Source of the DNA: Warburgia ugandensis
Lineage: Eukaryota; Streptophyta; Magnoliopsida; Canellales; Canellaceae
DNA length: 64,000 nucleotides
Direction: 5' to 3'
Assembly: GCA_035236585.1 (NCBI GenBank)
Contig: CP141128.1
Location: 37,864,684 to 37,928,683, forward strand
Shown: positions 38,253-51,400 of the stretch, piece after piece
How positions within the stretch are numbered: position 1 is the first letter of the stretch
Layout of the letters: every line of letters starts with the position of its first letter
Notes under the pieces: model-generated
Told to the model about the DNA's origin: nothing
Databases searched by the model: none
What the model saw: the letters and a program-made list of their open reading frames with translations, nothing else
Made by a program: the position numbers and the translations under genes

Positions 38253-38747
38253 TGGACTTGGTATGGAGTGTGGATTGTGAATTTACCTATATATTATGGG
38301 TTTCAAACATTTCATTTGCATAAGTTTTTAACAAGAATTCTGCTGCATTACTCATGATTTTGAAAATTTTGGGATGTCATGTATCCCAACAAAAACATGG
38401 CCAAAACACAATGCATAATAGTGGCTAAAGTAGTGAGCATACATGTCTCAAATCAAGGTGCAAAATACATCCAAAACCCAACTAGAATAATTATGTAAAC
38501 CATAAGTTTTCTCATCTATTTTTCATCCCACTATTTCAAAGCATCCAATTAATGATATAATGGTAGGGTTTCTTGTGAAAAATAGATGCAAAAAAGTTAT
38601 GGAAATATGTACATAACAGTAACATATCCCAATAGCCCCAAAATTTGCATAGATTAAACATATTTCAAACAATTGCTCATGGTGTATAGAAACATAACAT
38701 GAATATTGAAAATCAACTAGCTTCAAACATAATTTGAATATCTAAAT

Positions 38748-39145
38748 CATCATCATCATAGGATGAGTGTTGTGGAAATGAGGATGTTGAGATGGATGAG
38801 TGGCAAGACAAGAAAGGATAGAATTAGGAATGAAAACATTAGACGAAACTTAGTGGTAGTACCAATAGGTAACAAGATGAGGGAGACTAGACTTATATGG
38901 TTTGGACCTATCCAAAGGAGACTGAAAATGGCACCAGTTAGGAGTGAGATAATACAAGGAGAGGGTTCTAAAGGGCAAGGGGAAGGTTCAAAAGAATGTG
39001 GATAGAAGTGGTGAGAAAAGATTTAAAAACTTTGGGACTAAATAAAGCCATGGTACCCAATAGAGAGGAATGGAGGAATAAGATTCAGGTGGTCGACCCC
39101 TAATTGGGATAAGGTCCTTAAAAAAAGAAGAAGAAAAGAATTGAG
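38748..39145 (+). mobile_element. RTE LINE, 3' tail fragment, severely 5' truncated
   Basis: About 360 bp from 38761 match the 3' end of the LINE at 9238-9600. The coding piece reads [31 protein letters not shown] and, after a stop, KDLKTLGLNKAM; the element ends in CCCTAATTGGGATAAGGTCC and an A/G-rich tail. A 9-bp duplication TATCTAAAT flanks it (38739-38747 and 39146-39154). Between the left duplication and the LINE sequence lie 13 extra bases, CATCATCATCATA. Only the end of the ORF is present, with a one-base shift near 38995. It lies in the left LTR of D. Confidence 0.9.
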
Positions 39146-39862
39146 TATCTAAATAAAACATGAAAAATATGAGCCATAATCTATGCAAAAAATGATTGAA
39201 AGCCATCTTTGTTTTGGGCACATTTGTTTATTGAAACCTCAATCGAAATCATGCAAAACTCCATGCTCATAACTTATAAAAACCTACTTTTTTACTTAAA
39301 ACATCATGAAAATATTTGAACAAACTAGCTTAGAGAGTTCCAAGCCCCCTACCTAGAGTGGTTATCCTCTTTTTCCTTTCCTTTTCTCTTCCTCTTTGCT
39401 TTAGTTCTTTACTCTTTGTTTATGAAGAATTTCATGGAATACTATATAAATAATAGGTTAGGGTTTTGCATGTTGTTTACAACTCAAACTATCTAAGCAA
39501 CTTAAATTAGAAGTTCATGTTTTCAACCTATACTTGGACTCAATCTTTGTCTTTGATTCCCACTTTATAATCAAAGGCTACCATAGTTTATTAACCAATT
39601 GTACATGTTCCTAGTTAGAATCCATGTAAATCACACTTTCTAATTCCACATTGGCTAGACTTTCAAACTTGCGCAGAAATGCCTCAAAGTAAGGCACCTC
39701 TCTCTTCTTGCTTGGCTACCAAGTCTCACCACTTGGTTACTCCTTAAAATAGGGTGTCAAATTCCTCTCCCATGGTGAGTGGGATGTTTTGAAAATTACC
39801 ATTATGCATGACTTCAATGTTTTCTAACTTGGCTGCTAGGTAGTCCAACTCAATGAAATCTT

Positions 39863-39965
<103 letters not shown>

Positions 39966-40269
39966 GGTTACACAGAATTCTAGTACAACCTATCTAGCCA
40001 TTCCACAATCTAAATTGAATTAGTACTTAGCTTAACCTTCATCCATCTAGGGTTGAGATCACTCTAAGCCCTTCAACATCTAGGCATCCATTTCTTTCTA
40101 AATTTTCCCCAAAAATAAAACCAAAACATCATCAAGTGTTTTGAACTCTGAATCAAGGTCTCTCTTTCACATGACATTACCATCCAAGAAACTCCATTTC
40201 ACTGGCGAAATATGCTAGAGTAATATACTTATTGAAATAAGAAGTCAAGATATTATTACATTGTACCCA

Positions 40270-41420
40270 CCTTATAAAAAATTCTTCATGGAAATTTCAT
40301 GATAACCCAACAAATAATTCAGAATACTTGTACTTTATATCCACTTCTATTTCCCAGATGGACTCCTCTGTGCAATGGTGTTGCCATAGAATCTTGACCG
40401 ATGGTATGGCCATATTTCTCATGATCTTCTCTTTTTTATCTAGAACCTTCACCACTTTCTCCTCAAAAGTAAGATCAGGCTATACATCTATAGGTATCTA
40501 ATCAAGCACATGTGTGGGATTCGAGATATACATCCATAACATGGATACTTGAAACTCATTGTGTACTTTGGATAGCTATGGAGGCAATGCCAATCTATAT
40601 GATACTAGATTGATCCTCTCTAGGATCTCAAAAGGTCCCACATATCTAAGACTCAACTTCCCTTTCACACCAATCCTCCTAACACCTTTAGTTAGTGACA
40701 TCTTTAGAATCACATGATCCCCAATTTCAAACTCTAAATCCCTATGCCTTACATCCACATAGCTCTTCTATTGACTGTGTACCGCAAGGACTTTCTTTTG
40801 CATCATCTTCGCTTTCTCTGTGCACTTTTCTATCAACTCAAACTTTAGTAATCACTGCTCCCCTTCATTACTGCAACAAGTGTGGGTACAACATGTCTAG
40901 TCACATTGTTAAGTGTCTGAATGGTCCTCTCAGATTGCCCATTAGTCTATAGGTGGAATGCCATACTAAACCTTAAAAAAGTACCCAAACCTTCTTGTAT
41001 GGTATACAAAAAATGTGAACTATGCCTACTACCTCTATAAGATATTATGCTTAAAGGTACACTATGCAAGCTCACTATCTCTTTGTTGTAATTTGTCTAA
41101 ACTCTCCAACAACTATTTCTACTTGATAGGAAGAAAATGTGCAAATTTAGTCAACATATCCACTTGAGTACCTATATCATATCATGCCTACTAGAAGTCC
41201 TAGGCAACCCCAAAATGAAATCCATGGTAATGTGGTCTCACTTTCACTCAGAAAGTTCCAAAGTCTATAGTAAACTAGCTGGTATTTGATGCTTTGCCTT
41301 CACTTTTAATAGTTCAAGTATCTTGCCATATAATCTCCAATATCTCACATCATGTGTTGCCTCCAAAAGTTCCATTTTAGATCTTGGTACATCTTACTAC
41401 CTCTAAGATATATGTTATAT
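40270..41420 (-). pseudogene. Element D integrase with C-terminal chromodomain, broken
   Basis: On the - strand the integrase reads SKMYQDLKWNFWRQHMM near 41390, a degraded KVKAKHQIPASLL and then HITMDFILGLPRTS near 41200. The middle is poorly preserved. The C-terminal part (40758-40576) is clear: LEFEIGDHVILKMS, VKGKLSLRYVGPFEILERI and VSYRLALPP. A chromodomain-like tail follows: LSKVHNEFQVSMLWMYI, HVLD, LTFEEKVVKVLDKKEKIMRN and SVKILWQHHCTEESIWEIE. This order is diagnostic of Tekay/Del chromoviruses, where the chromodomain is thought to guide integration to heterochromatin. Stops and frameshifts break the frame. Non-coding 3' sequence lies between 40270 and 39721. Confidence 0.88.
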
Positions 41421-41639
41421 CCTCAATTTTGCTACTACAAGTGTTGCTAACTTGCTTAAAACTGTACACCTTCATCAGTGCTAGTAGTGAAACCAACCTT
41501 TTCTATCATTTCTTGAGTCTTCACAAACTTCTTCTGTGTCGACAAAACCTGTTATGTGAAAACTAATCTTACAAACAAGTTGCCTATTACCCTTTCATCT
41601 TCCGGCCTAGTGCACATGCTACAACATTTGCCTTACCTG

Positions 41640-42018
41640 CATGGTACTAGATGGTGAATTTGTAGTCTTTCTAGTACTCCATTCAATATTGTCCTCATAT
41701 TAAGATCATTATGTGAGATATATGCATTTAAGGCTCTTTTGGTATGTAAAAACTTAAATTTTTTTGGCCATATAAGTAATGTCTCCAAATCTTCATAGCA
41801 AAAACCACATTAGCTAACTCTAGGTCATGGGTGGGATAGCTTACCTCACAATTCTTCAATTTCCTAGAAGTCATGCTAATCAACATGCATCATGTCCCTT
41901 ACTTGATGCATCATTGTACTTTACAAAACCTTCATTTATAATTGGCAAGGTCAAACCAGGCACTATAATGAGTCTCCTCTTCAACTCTTGGACACTCTAC
42001 TCACACTCCTTTTAACAT
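41640..42018 (-). pseudogene. Element D RNase H, broken
   Basis: On the - strand, starting at the edge of insertion F, the reading is SVQELKRRLIIVPGLTLP, then INEGFVKYNDASSKG, the gypsy RNase H opening in which YSDAS normally stands (YNDAS here). A stop precedes SVQELKR and frameshifts follow. The RT that should precede it continues at 46081 across insertion F. The downstream part toward 41420 is too decayed to delimit. It would have degraded the RNA of the RNA/DNA hybrid during reverse transcription. Confidence 0.78.
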
Positions 42019-45000
42019 CTTGAATTTTATCTTAATAAATATGTTGCATTTCAAGGTAATATCAATGAATGTAAGTTGTTTATGTGGTAATGTTAAGTAT
42101 AGGAGAGACTTTGATCTAGAGTTCAAAACACCACATAGTTATTTTGACATTCTTTTGGGAAAATTTAGGAAAAAAAGGAATACTTATTTTGATGGGTTAA
42201 TCATGATCACAATCACAGAAGATTTGATAGCTAAGATGAGTCATCTTAAGGACATGAGAACCAATGAGAGAGTGAGGGTGCGATGATGATCACATGATAA
42301 AAAATGAAGGGTCCAAGATTATGTCTATCTAGAATTGGATGTAGGAAACTAGGAAACCTAGAGAGTGTGGGACATGTTAGATATTAAATGGATGGATGAG
42401 ATCTTAAGTAGTAGATCTTAAGTGAAGTGGGGTATTTAAGGATGGGATATAATTGCTTAAGAGCATGTAAGATTGGTTATAGAGTTAGGTGATGGATTTC
42501 ATTGAGATAGAGGACTAGGATCGAATCAAAGAGGAAACATTTTGGTAGAGACAACCACCAAAACATGAAATTGCAAAGCATAATTGGGTTAGATAACCAT
42601 AGACTAGCATAATATGTCTCTCTTTAGTCATATGGGTTCACACAAGATGGCCAAGGGCATATGTTAAGAGCTCATGATAGTCTTAGAGGGATTAGGACTC
42701 TTAGGTTGAACTAATTAAGATGGGCCAAGACACTTAAATGGGAGCCTAGGTTGAGAGACCCAAATAGGATAGGAAATAAGTGATACTAGGATGTTTTGGC
42801 CATGAGAATGTAGCCCAATTAGGGCAACCCAATGGCTCATAATAATAAAAAACATGATTACTAGAAAGTGAGCGAGTTAGAGAGTGAGATAATGAACCTT
42901 AGGAGAGATGAAGGCTAGGATTATAACCTAAAGAATCACCTAACTATCAAAGGAGTGGGAGTGCATCATTGGTTAGAGGCATGGCCCACTTAAGCATGAA
43001 GCATAAAATAATAAGGTAGCCTAGAAGAGGTGCCATATATGTAGATAGAAGGGACAAGTAAAGAATGTGAATTTAAATGACTTATGATGGATGATTTCAG
43101 GTAAAATTAGTTAGGAAAATGAGAGTCCTAAGTGCATTAGGAGAGTGCATAGCATGGGATTAAAAGTTGAGAGAATGTAGGGCTGAGATGCAACCTACAA
43201 AACATGGAATATACAAGGATTAGAATACTAGGATGGAGGCCCAAGTTAGGAAGATCCAAATAGGCCAGACTACATGAGCTTGCTTGGATTTGTTTTCCAT
43301 AGAAAGTCAATCCACTTTGGTCACCCTAGAGCACATAGGTCTGAAACCATCCAAGTGTCCTAATGAGTGTAGGACTCCTTGCTTAAGTTAAAAACCAAAT
43401 AATTCAATTGTCCTTTACCTAAATACAATGAATGTAAACACCTAGCTGAGGCATGAAGGATTAAGAAATATTGTGGAACCCAAACATCTAACCAAATTAG
43501 GGAACCATGAAGAAGAAAACTTCTAAATAGAGCAATGGACATCCTAACCTAGGGAGTTTTGGCTAAAAGACATCCTAGGGAGAAAGAGAGAAAGAGGAAA
43601 GGAGAAAGCGAGAAGGAGGAAAAGAAAGAGGAAAGGAGTGGAAGAAGAAGAAGAAGAAGAAGAAGGAAAAGAGGAGAGAACATGTAGGGGGTGGTCAAGA
43701 TTTAGATCAATTTTTTTTACCATTAGATGTAAAGTTTTTCAAAGTAAGAGGCTACAATTTTACATTATTCTTCATGCACCATTGTGTTTTTCTATTATGA
43801 TTCGTGTTACAAGAAGTCCCTTGATCTTTAATTAAGAATAATATAGGCTTTGATGATGATTATATATCATGAATATTGTTATAAGTGTGACTATACGACA
43901 TATCTATATTCATGATTTTTTGTACTTATTGAATGCATCATGACAGGAAATATATACTATTGTATTCATAACATAATGCTCTATATGTTTATGAAAACTT
44001 TGTTGTCAATATAAATGGGAAAATTTGGGAAAGTTTGTCTAACCAGTATATTAAGATGTCATTGGTTCGGGCATCAAAAGATGAATTTTTTACATCAAAA
44101 TTTAACCACGTTACTATTACTTACCACTAGTACATCAATAAATTTTTTTGCATGTTTTGTTAGGATTTGGTTGTTCAACTACTGGTGAAAGGTTTTTATT
44201 GTGATTCTGCAGAAAGCATTATGACCTATATAAAAATATTCTTCTGGTTCAGATACCAAATAGTAGAATTTTTCAAAAAAAGATTTAAAAATATGAAAAT
44301 ACTTGAGAGAAAATATTTATTAAAAAATTGGTGAACTTATGATTATGTTAGGCTTAGGAGAAAGGGGTCAGAAAACAATAAGTTCTTGCATACTACCTGA
44401 TGTAGTTTTTTGTAAAAAACCATCTTTGATAAACTTAAGTGTCATGTATGATCCTAACCTCTAATCTAACCATAGTCAGCATGGATGTAAATCTTATTCA
44501 ATCAAGAATGACCTAGAATGAGCTGAATATAAAAATCTAACCATTAGATCACTAGTTTATTAGCATATAGTCTTACTATTCTTTGGTCTTTGATAGTAGA
44601 CAGTGGGTTACTTATTTGTTCAATCAGTTAAGGATGAACACTCTAAGTGAACTAATTGAGATATAAACTACATTCAAACATGTTGTATGATGCCTAATGG
44701 TGGACCTTATGTGGGTAAGCTTTGTGACTTATAACTTATGGGCCCTATGTGGTTAAGCTTTATGATTTGTTATTTATGGATCCTATATGGGTGAGATATA
44801 GGTTATTTTCTTATGTGGATCCTATGTGGATGAGATGTATATTATTTGCCTATCTGGATGCTATGTGGGTAAGATACATGTTATTTGCGTGTATGGACTC
44901 TATGTGGGCGAGATATATGTTATTTGCTTATATAGATCCTATGTAGGTGAGATGTATGTTATTGCTTGTGTGGACTGTGGATGAGATATATGTTATTTCC

Positions 45001-46080
45001 TTGTTTGGATCCTATGTGGGTGAGATATATGTGATTGCTTACGTGGAGCCTAAGTAGGTGAGATATATGTTAATTGCTTGTCTGGATCCTATATTGGTGA
45101 GATATATGTGATTGCTTACATGGACCCTATGTGGGTGAGATATATGATATTGCACTAAGGTGCTGAGCTTGTTGGTGACTATAGTTAGTCATGCGAGGGC
45201 TATTATGATCTATGGCCAATGCTAGGAGGGTTCAGATTGGCCCTTAATTTTTTAATGAGGATGCTTGCTGATGTATGGCCTTTATTTATATTCATGGAGT
45301 ATGTGTCATGGGTAGACTGCTCTTGGTCAGACCTGCCTCCCCTTGAGAGTGGTGTATTCCATTGTATCAGTGAACAAATGTAGATTGGGTGATGTTTTCC
45401 ACTACATGTATAGTGCCACTTTGAGCTTGAACATGATATGCATGTTGGTCATCCTCGAGGGTTGAGACCATTTCCTATGTGGCTTGTGGCAGGCTATTAC
45501 CACCTGAATTACAATCCATTTGTTATATATACACATATACATGACCTCAATTGATATATATGTATATGTGTGTCTATATATATATATTCTTATGTGAATT
45601 GTTATTTGCTTGAGATGGATTATTTGATGTATGATTAAAATTGTACATTTGATAATTGTTCCATATGTGATATAGATCATAATATGGATATCTATGCCAA
45701 GGTTTTCAAACCTGATGTAAGGCTTATCCACTAAGTATTCACACTCACCTCCATAACATTTTTCAAGTAAACTACTTAGCGATGAGAATAGTTCAAAGGG
45801 AAACGAAGTTTTTAAAGATTAGATGTTTAGAAGGAATTATGATGGATCACTCATTCACTTCTTTGAACTTAGTTATTTAATATGTCATTGAAATTGTCAT
45901 TGATGGACATGTATTTACATAGTATTTATGATGTGGTACCATTTTCATGGAATTCAATGGTTGGCTATGGATGTGATAGTGGATCCTGCAAATTTGCTCA
46001 ATTATATAAATTATTTTTGATGTATGAGAAGCTTTCTTATAAGGACACCTGGGTTTTTAAAGAAGTGGTTTGGACTAGGT
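42019..46080 (+). mobile_element. Insertion F between RT and RNase H of element D, LTR-like
   Basis: The RT-RNase H reading of element D is interrupted here: the RT side ends near 46081 and the RNase H side begins near 42018. The insert has no coding domain. It carries a purine-rich stretch (43560-43690, with a short GAA run), a 39-bp minisatellite (44695-45153) and a late part similar to insertion E at 31800-33386, including CACTCACC before an A-rich end. These traits fit a + strand gypsy LTR, perhaps solo. Exact ends and target duplication are not resolved. A glutamate-rich open frame at 43638-43835 is just the purine run. Confidence 0.6.
44695..45153 (+). repeat. 39-bp minisatellite, about 11-12 units
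   Basis: Units approximate TGGATCCTATGTGGGTGAGA followed by TATATGTTATTTGCTTATG. Most are 38-39 bp, so a 13-residue peptide period runs through part of the array, but stops end the frame at about 44946. Spacing and divergence suggest an array grown by unequal exchange or slippage inside insertion F. Confidence 0.92.
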
Positions 46081-46870
46081 GATATGAGAAAATCCTACAA
46101 TAAATCTCCTATAGTAATTAACTAGACTAAGAAAACTACAAATCTCTGTCACTATCGTAGGTCATTCTCAACTAGCAATAGCTTCCACCTTCTTAGGATC
46201 AACTTCTATACCATCTTTAGAGATGATATGGTCAAGGAACAGTACTTGATTAAGCAAAAACTCACACTTACTAAACTTAGTATAGAACTGGTGAGTCTGA
46301 TGTATCCTTAAAACAATTTGCAGATATTCCCTATGCTCCTCCATGCTCCCAAAGTAGATCAAGAAATCATTAACAAAAATAGTGTCAAATTTATCAAGGT
46401 ATTCCTTAAATACCCTATTCATTAAGTCCATAAATTCTACAAGAGCATTCATCAACTTGAATGACATCACAAAGAACTCATAATAGCCATAGCGTATGAG
46501 GAAAACCATCTTGGGTATATCCTCATCTCAAATTCTCAAACATTGAATGAATCTTGGAGAGAACTTTGGCAAACTGTAACTAATCAAAAGTCAATATGAG
46601 GCAAGGGTACTTATTCTTGATGGTAACCCTATTCAATAGTTGGTAATCTATACACATCATTATGGATCAATATTTCTTCTTAACAAACAACATTAGAGCT
46701 CCCCAAGGGGATACATTGGTTCAGATGAATCCCAAATCTAGTGGTTCCTGTAACTACTCCTTTAGCTCCTTCAACTTAGCTAGAGCCATGCAATAAGGAG
46801 CTTTGGAGATGGGAACTATTCCTGGAATAAACTTTATGCTAAAGTCCATCTCTCACCTTAGAGGTAGTCT
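46081..46870 (-). pseudogene. Element D reverse transcriptase, broken
   Basis: On the - strand the RT begins near 46860 with FIPGIVPISKAPYCMALAKL and LKEL, then [33 protein letters not shown] and a degraded KVLSKI. The 46509-46168 part has MSFKLMNALVEFMDLMNRVF, FVNDFLIYFGS at the active-site position (VDD reads as VND) and EFLLNQVLFLDHIISKDGI, ending VDPKKVEAIA. A stop follows, then EICSFLSLVNYYRRFIVGFS up to insertion F. The altered active site, stops near 46840 and 46600 and a frameshift near 46515 make it inactive. It is related to the RT of element A. Confidence 0.88.
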
Positions 46871-46999
46871 AGGTAGTTCTTTTGGAGAGACAATCTATAA
46901 CTTTTGGACCACATCAATGTCCTCTATTTTGGGTCCAATATCTTCTTGAATAACCTTAGTAGCCAAATATGCTTGACACCCCTTAGCAATAAAAGATGT

Positions 47000-48345
47000 T
47001 TATATCCCCTGAGACGGTTAGGTCAGCACTATGTTCTCTATCTGGTATAGTGATAGGTACATCATGAATAAACTCTTATGCTACTATGGTGTCTCCTATA
47101 GTTGTGTTAACTTATAAACAAAATCCCAACTTCTATGTGGCACAATCCATACATGATACAAAGTTGCATGATAAAAAAAGGAGTGGAATTGGTATCTATC
47201 ACTACTCTTGCATATCTACCAAATATTAGAAGAGTATTCCATGATCATGTTTGATGTCCAAGCTTGCTTAGTAGTTAGGGTGAAAACCCTCCCCTAACTC
47301 TTAAGAATTGACTCAAGACATGGTTGCTGGTCCTCCTTCCACTTAGGACATTCATGAATAAAATTCCCTTTCTTAATGCAATTAAAAACAATGATTCTGC
47401 TAGAGATTGTGAGGCCTATAAGGATGATGACCATTAAATAACTGACATCATGGGTGCTCGCCATCCCTTCTTTTGAAATCTCAAGATGCAACCTTAGATG
47501 GCTTAGCGAATCCAATCAGCATTGTTGGTCTCTTACCCTTCCAAATAAGCTTGGTCTTACTAGTTTGCTATTTCCCCTTGAATTCCTTAGGATTTGTCTC
47601 TAAAATAGAAGATAACTCTATAGCTTTAGACAATGTAGTGGGTTAAGCCATGAGAATCTACTTCTTCAATACAAAATTTAGTCCATAAATAAACTTCTGT
47701 GCCATGCACTATTTAGTAGGACATACCTTAAGAGAAAATCTTCTCAATTTCACAAACTTAGTTTCATATTCTTTCGCCATCATGTTTCATTCATTAGGTT
47801 TAGGAACTCGCTCTCCTTCACTTCAACAGCATGTGGGGTAAGTATTTCTTTGTGAACGTAATCTTGAAGTCCTCTCATTGGATCTTCTCAACATCAAAAT
47901 AGTTGTGCTTCACTGTAGGCCACCAATGTAAACATTTCTAGTTAGTATGAAGGTGGCTACTACAACTTTCCTATCTTATGGCACCTTCAGGGCCTTAAAA
48001 GTATTTTCTATTTCATATAACCAAGTTTTCATTTCTTCAGGCCCATCATCTCTAGTAAACTTAAAAGTGATCTTCTTGAATCATTGTAAAAAGATATCTA
48101 TCCTTGATCTTGTACCTACTACCCTAGTATCTTCCAACAACTCCCTCCCTCAGTTAGGATTCTATAGCTATTGCTTCACCCTTCACAAAACAAGCTTGGA
48201 AATATCATCAATTACATTATTTTGTGCCTTATGGTTTGGCTATGTCTCTACAATGGTTGGTTCCACAAGAGCAGATTCTTCTATAGGCATTAGATCAGCA
48301 AGTCTAGTTCTCCTTGTATTAATTTGGATTTTCAATAACAAATAG
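47000..48345 (-). pseudogene. Element D gag and protease, broken
   Basis: On the - strand gag begins soon after the primer-binding site. Its middle (about 48060-47930) matches the second copy at 52064-51783, which reads more clearly as GTWLYEIEKIFQAMKVLKD and LTREALYWW. A decayed zinc knuckle is seen at about 47395-47350: VFNCIKKGNFIHECPKW, where the first Cys is lost. A protease-like motif VVIDTNSTPFFI follows near 47200, in the place of the usual D[ST]GATHSFI. Frameshifts and stops run throughout. Gag would form the particle and the protease would cut the polyprotein. Confidence 0.78.
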
Positions 48346-48452
48346 TCTAATAAGACTCTATTCCTATATTCCCTAATGAACCTTGAGCTAATTATTCCTA
48401 TTGTTGACTCTGATGGTTTTCTAGTTGTTTGACTGTGAATAGCCTAAAATAT

Positions 48453-48464
48453 GCTCTAATACTA
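48453..48464 (-). other. Primer-binding site of element D
   Basis: On the - strand TAGTATTAGAGC lies two bases past the LTR end, two mismatches from the initiator-Met site TGGTATCAGAGC. It fixes the orientation of D and the inner edge of its 5' LTR. Confidence 0.82.
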
Positions 48465-48466
48465 GT

Positions 48467-51400
48467 TGTGGTGACCCACATTTTTTAGAAATATATTATT
48501 TCACAAAGTCTTTTAGAAAATGAAAAAATTTTCTCAAGAATTTTTTTTAAAGAAAAAACATTTGGAACACAAACTATATAATAGGTTTCAAACACCACTT
48601 CTTTAAGCCTAGTGTCATTTATAAAATTTCAATACATGTGCTAGTAAAATAATCACTGGATTAGAAGAGCACATAAATAGGACCCACTAGTCATAGCCTC
48701 TACAACCAAGTAAGTCCATAATCCAAAAATGAAATAGAATTAAGTCCTTATTACATGTCCGTCAACAATTGTCCATAAGCTAAAATTTAAAATAGTCTAA
48801 CTAAGCAACTAGAATCTACTCCTTATACTTTGATTTTCTCCTCCTACTTGTCTCCTCTTAGGCACTAGCTAAATTCTACTCCCTATGAAGTTTAACCTGA
48901 AATGTTTGTCAAGTTGAGTACAACCACTCAATAGTAAAACTCTAATCTAGTTTTGAAAACTAGTAGCAATCCTGATTTTAAAGGGTAAAGTCATTCCATG
49001 AAGAATCATCAAGTATAATTGCAACTGCATTAACATAGTTTTAAGTAATTATAATAACAAAGATGCATAGCAAATAGTTCTCAAGATTTCTCACACATCA
49101 CAAATACTCAAATCACATATTAGGATGGCAGTATCCTACCATAAGCAACATAGGCAAGTGGTCTAAACCCTCAAGGATGACTAACATGTCTCTTACATGT
49201 CCAACAAACACACATGCCACTTGGAATGTAGAAGGAACACATCCCTCAACTATGTTTGCTCATGGATACAATGATCCCACACACTAGCTCTCATAAGATT
49301 GCAAGATCAGAGTGGAAAGAGTCTTCCCATGATACATACTCCAACAATAGTCCAGAATTATGGACTGTTATCATATTCAAAGGTTAGAGGCCAATATGAA
49401 ATCCTCTGTCATAGTGCTTAAAGGGTCTCAAGACCTCTCATGATTACATAAGTCGTATATGCTCTCCTATTCATCAACATAGCTCACTCATACTCTAACA
49501 TGAGTCAAATAAAATTATAAGAACAACTCTCTAGCTCACAATTGGGCTAAAACTTTTGATAATGATAACTCTCTAGCTCAACTTGATAATCATCAAATCA
49601 TGATCAATTACATTCAAGGAGCAAAGCATGACACCACAACAAAAGCTGCATATCACAATATTTCATGATTGGCAAGTTCTCAAACAAAAGTCAAGACATG
49701 AAATAAGCTCTCTATTCAAGTTCCAACTATACTAATTTCTAGGTATTTGATATGCTCAAAGTCACCTTACATATCCATATGCTTTCCGTTTTATATAATT
49801 ATTAAGCCTCTTAGACTCTCAACTTTTCATGGCTCAACATTATGATCTCTAAATGGAATTCCCAGAGGTTACAATTAACTCAAACTAGTAGGTACATAGT
49901 ATGGTCATTTACAAAAATAGTCCAAAAGAAAACAAAGTTAACTTTTCAAAGTTTTAGGATAAAAACAAGAATGTTGGACACATGAAAGTCCTTATGAAAT
50001 TTGATGAGATTTTAAGTTTCTTCATTGATCAGAATTAAGCAAATTATTCTTATTTGATAAATTTAATCATTAGGATAGAAGCCTATGTAATTTCATATAT
50101 GAAAAAAAGAAAAAATAGTGATTAAACCGTAGTTTCTAAAAACATTGTTTTTCACATGTTTAAGAACTTTCATGTAAAAACACCATTTTCAAACCTTCCC
50201 CTTTAGCAAATATTTTATTGAAGTTTATTCACATTCAAATATTGGTGATTTACCCGAAAAAACTATTTAGAAGACCATGAAATCCTCTTAAAGATGGGTT
50301 TTAGACATTGTACATTAACTGCTCAAAAACCTTGTTGAAAACATTCTAATAGAACTAAAGAAAAATCTTGTCCTTAATGACTAGTTTTTCCACACTTAAT
50401 GACCATTGGAATTAGATACCTTGTAATAATTTAACTATTTATGGAATTCATGTAAAATTTGAGTCCAATAATAACCAAAGACATCAAGTTTTCTAGCTTC
50501 AGAATGTGCACTGCAATGAGCAAGAATACACATAAAAAACATTGCCTTAAAGCTCAATGGTTTTGAGCTATGAACATGGAATATTTTATGAAGATCCTTA
50601 CCATTTAACAGTATATGTCTTAATTTTGGATTATCCTATATTGTCCCAACAATAAACATGGCTGAAACACAATGCATAATAATAGCTAAAATAGTGACCA
50701 TGTACATCTCAAATCAAGGTGTAAAATGCATCCAAAACCCAACCAAAATCATAATGAAAACCATAAGTTTCTTACCTATTTTCAACCCACAATATCAAGA
50801 GTACAATTAGTGATAGAATGGTAGAGTTTCTCATAAAAAATAGATGCAAGAAAGCAAGGTCGAAGTGCCGATAACAATAACATATCACAATAGTCCCAAA
50901 AATTGTATAGATTAAACATGTTTCAAACATTTGGTCATGGTGTATAAAAAAACATTGTATAAATAGCAAATATCAACTAACTAAACATAAGCAATAAACT
51001 ATCCAAAAAGTGAATGAAACCATCCTTGTGTTGAGTGCATAAACATGTATTGGAATCCGAGCTAAAATCATGCAAAAGTCCATTCCTATAACTTATAAGA
51101 ACTTACTATTTTCCCTTAAAATATCTTGCAAAACTTTGATAAACCTAGCTTAGAGAGTTCCATGGACCTTACCTAGAGTAGTTCTCCTCCTTTTCTCTTT
51201 TCCACTTCCTTCTCACTTCATCTTTGCTTCCACAGTTTTCTCCTCTTCTTCTCCCTTGGTTCCATGTTTTCTCCTCTAGTTTCTCTTCACTTTCCTTCAA
51301 CTTTTGAATCTTTGTTTATGACTAATTTCATGGAATACATATACAACTCATAGGTTAGGGTTTTGGGTGTTATTTTCAACTCAAACTATCTAACCTGCTT

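Larger units (their letters stand above)
27869..38379 (+). mobile_element. Insertion E in LTR D: non-coding, probably LTR-derived, contains a C-like LTR
   Basis: Homology between the two LTRs of D stops after GATTATCTTG (27870) and resumes near 38381, so the sequence between is inserted. It ends GAAAATTTTGGGATGTCA, the style of a gypsy LTR end. No coding domain was found in 27869-33386. The stretch 31800-33386 resembles part of insertion F (for example CTAGGAGGTACAGACTGGCC against CTAGGAGGGTTCAGATTGGC), so both may be LTRs of one family. The region near 31690-31730 (GTGCACTTGCAG) instead resembles an LTR end of Tat type, so E may be two elements. Exact ends and target duplication are unresolved (TATCT/TATCC is possible). 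A 23-bp motif is doubled near 32123-32166. Confidence 0.55.
23185..39721 (-). repeat. 3' LTR of element D (left copy), in at least four pieces
   Basis: Pieces at 23185-23632, 26257-27868, about 38380-38747 and 39155-39721 match the right copy (48467-51540) in order. Landmarks are TGTGGT at the start, GAGCACATAAATANGACCCACT, GATTATC before the break and ACACAATGCATAATA after it. The end GGCTACCA corresponds to TAGTCCA at 51540. Sequence between the pieces belongs to other insertions. Confidence 0.83.

Noticed and set aside
43638..43835. Glutamate-rich open frame
   Set aside because: It is the translation of a GAA/purine run in insertion F with no domain.
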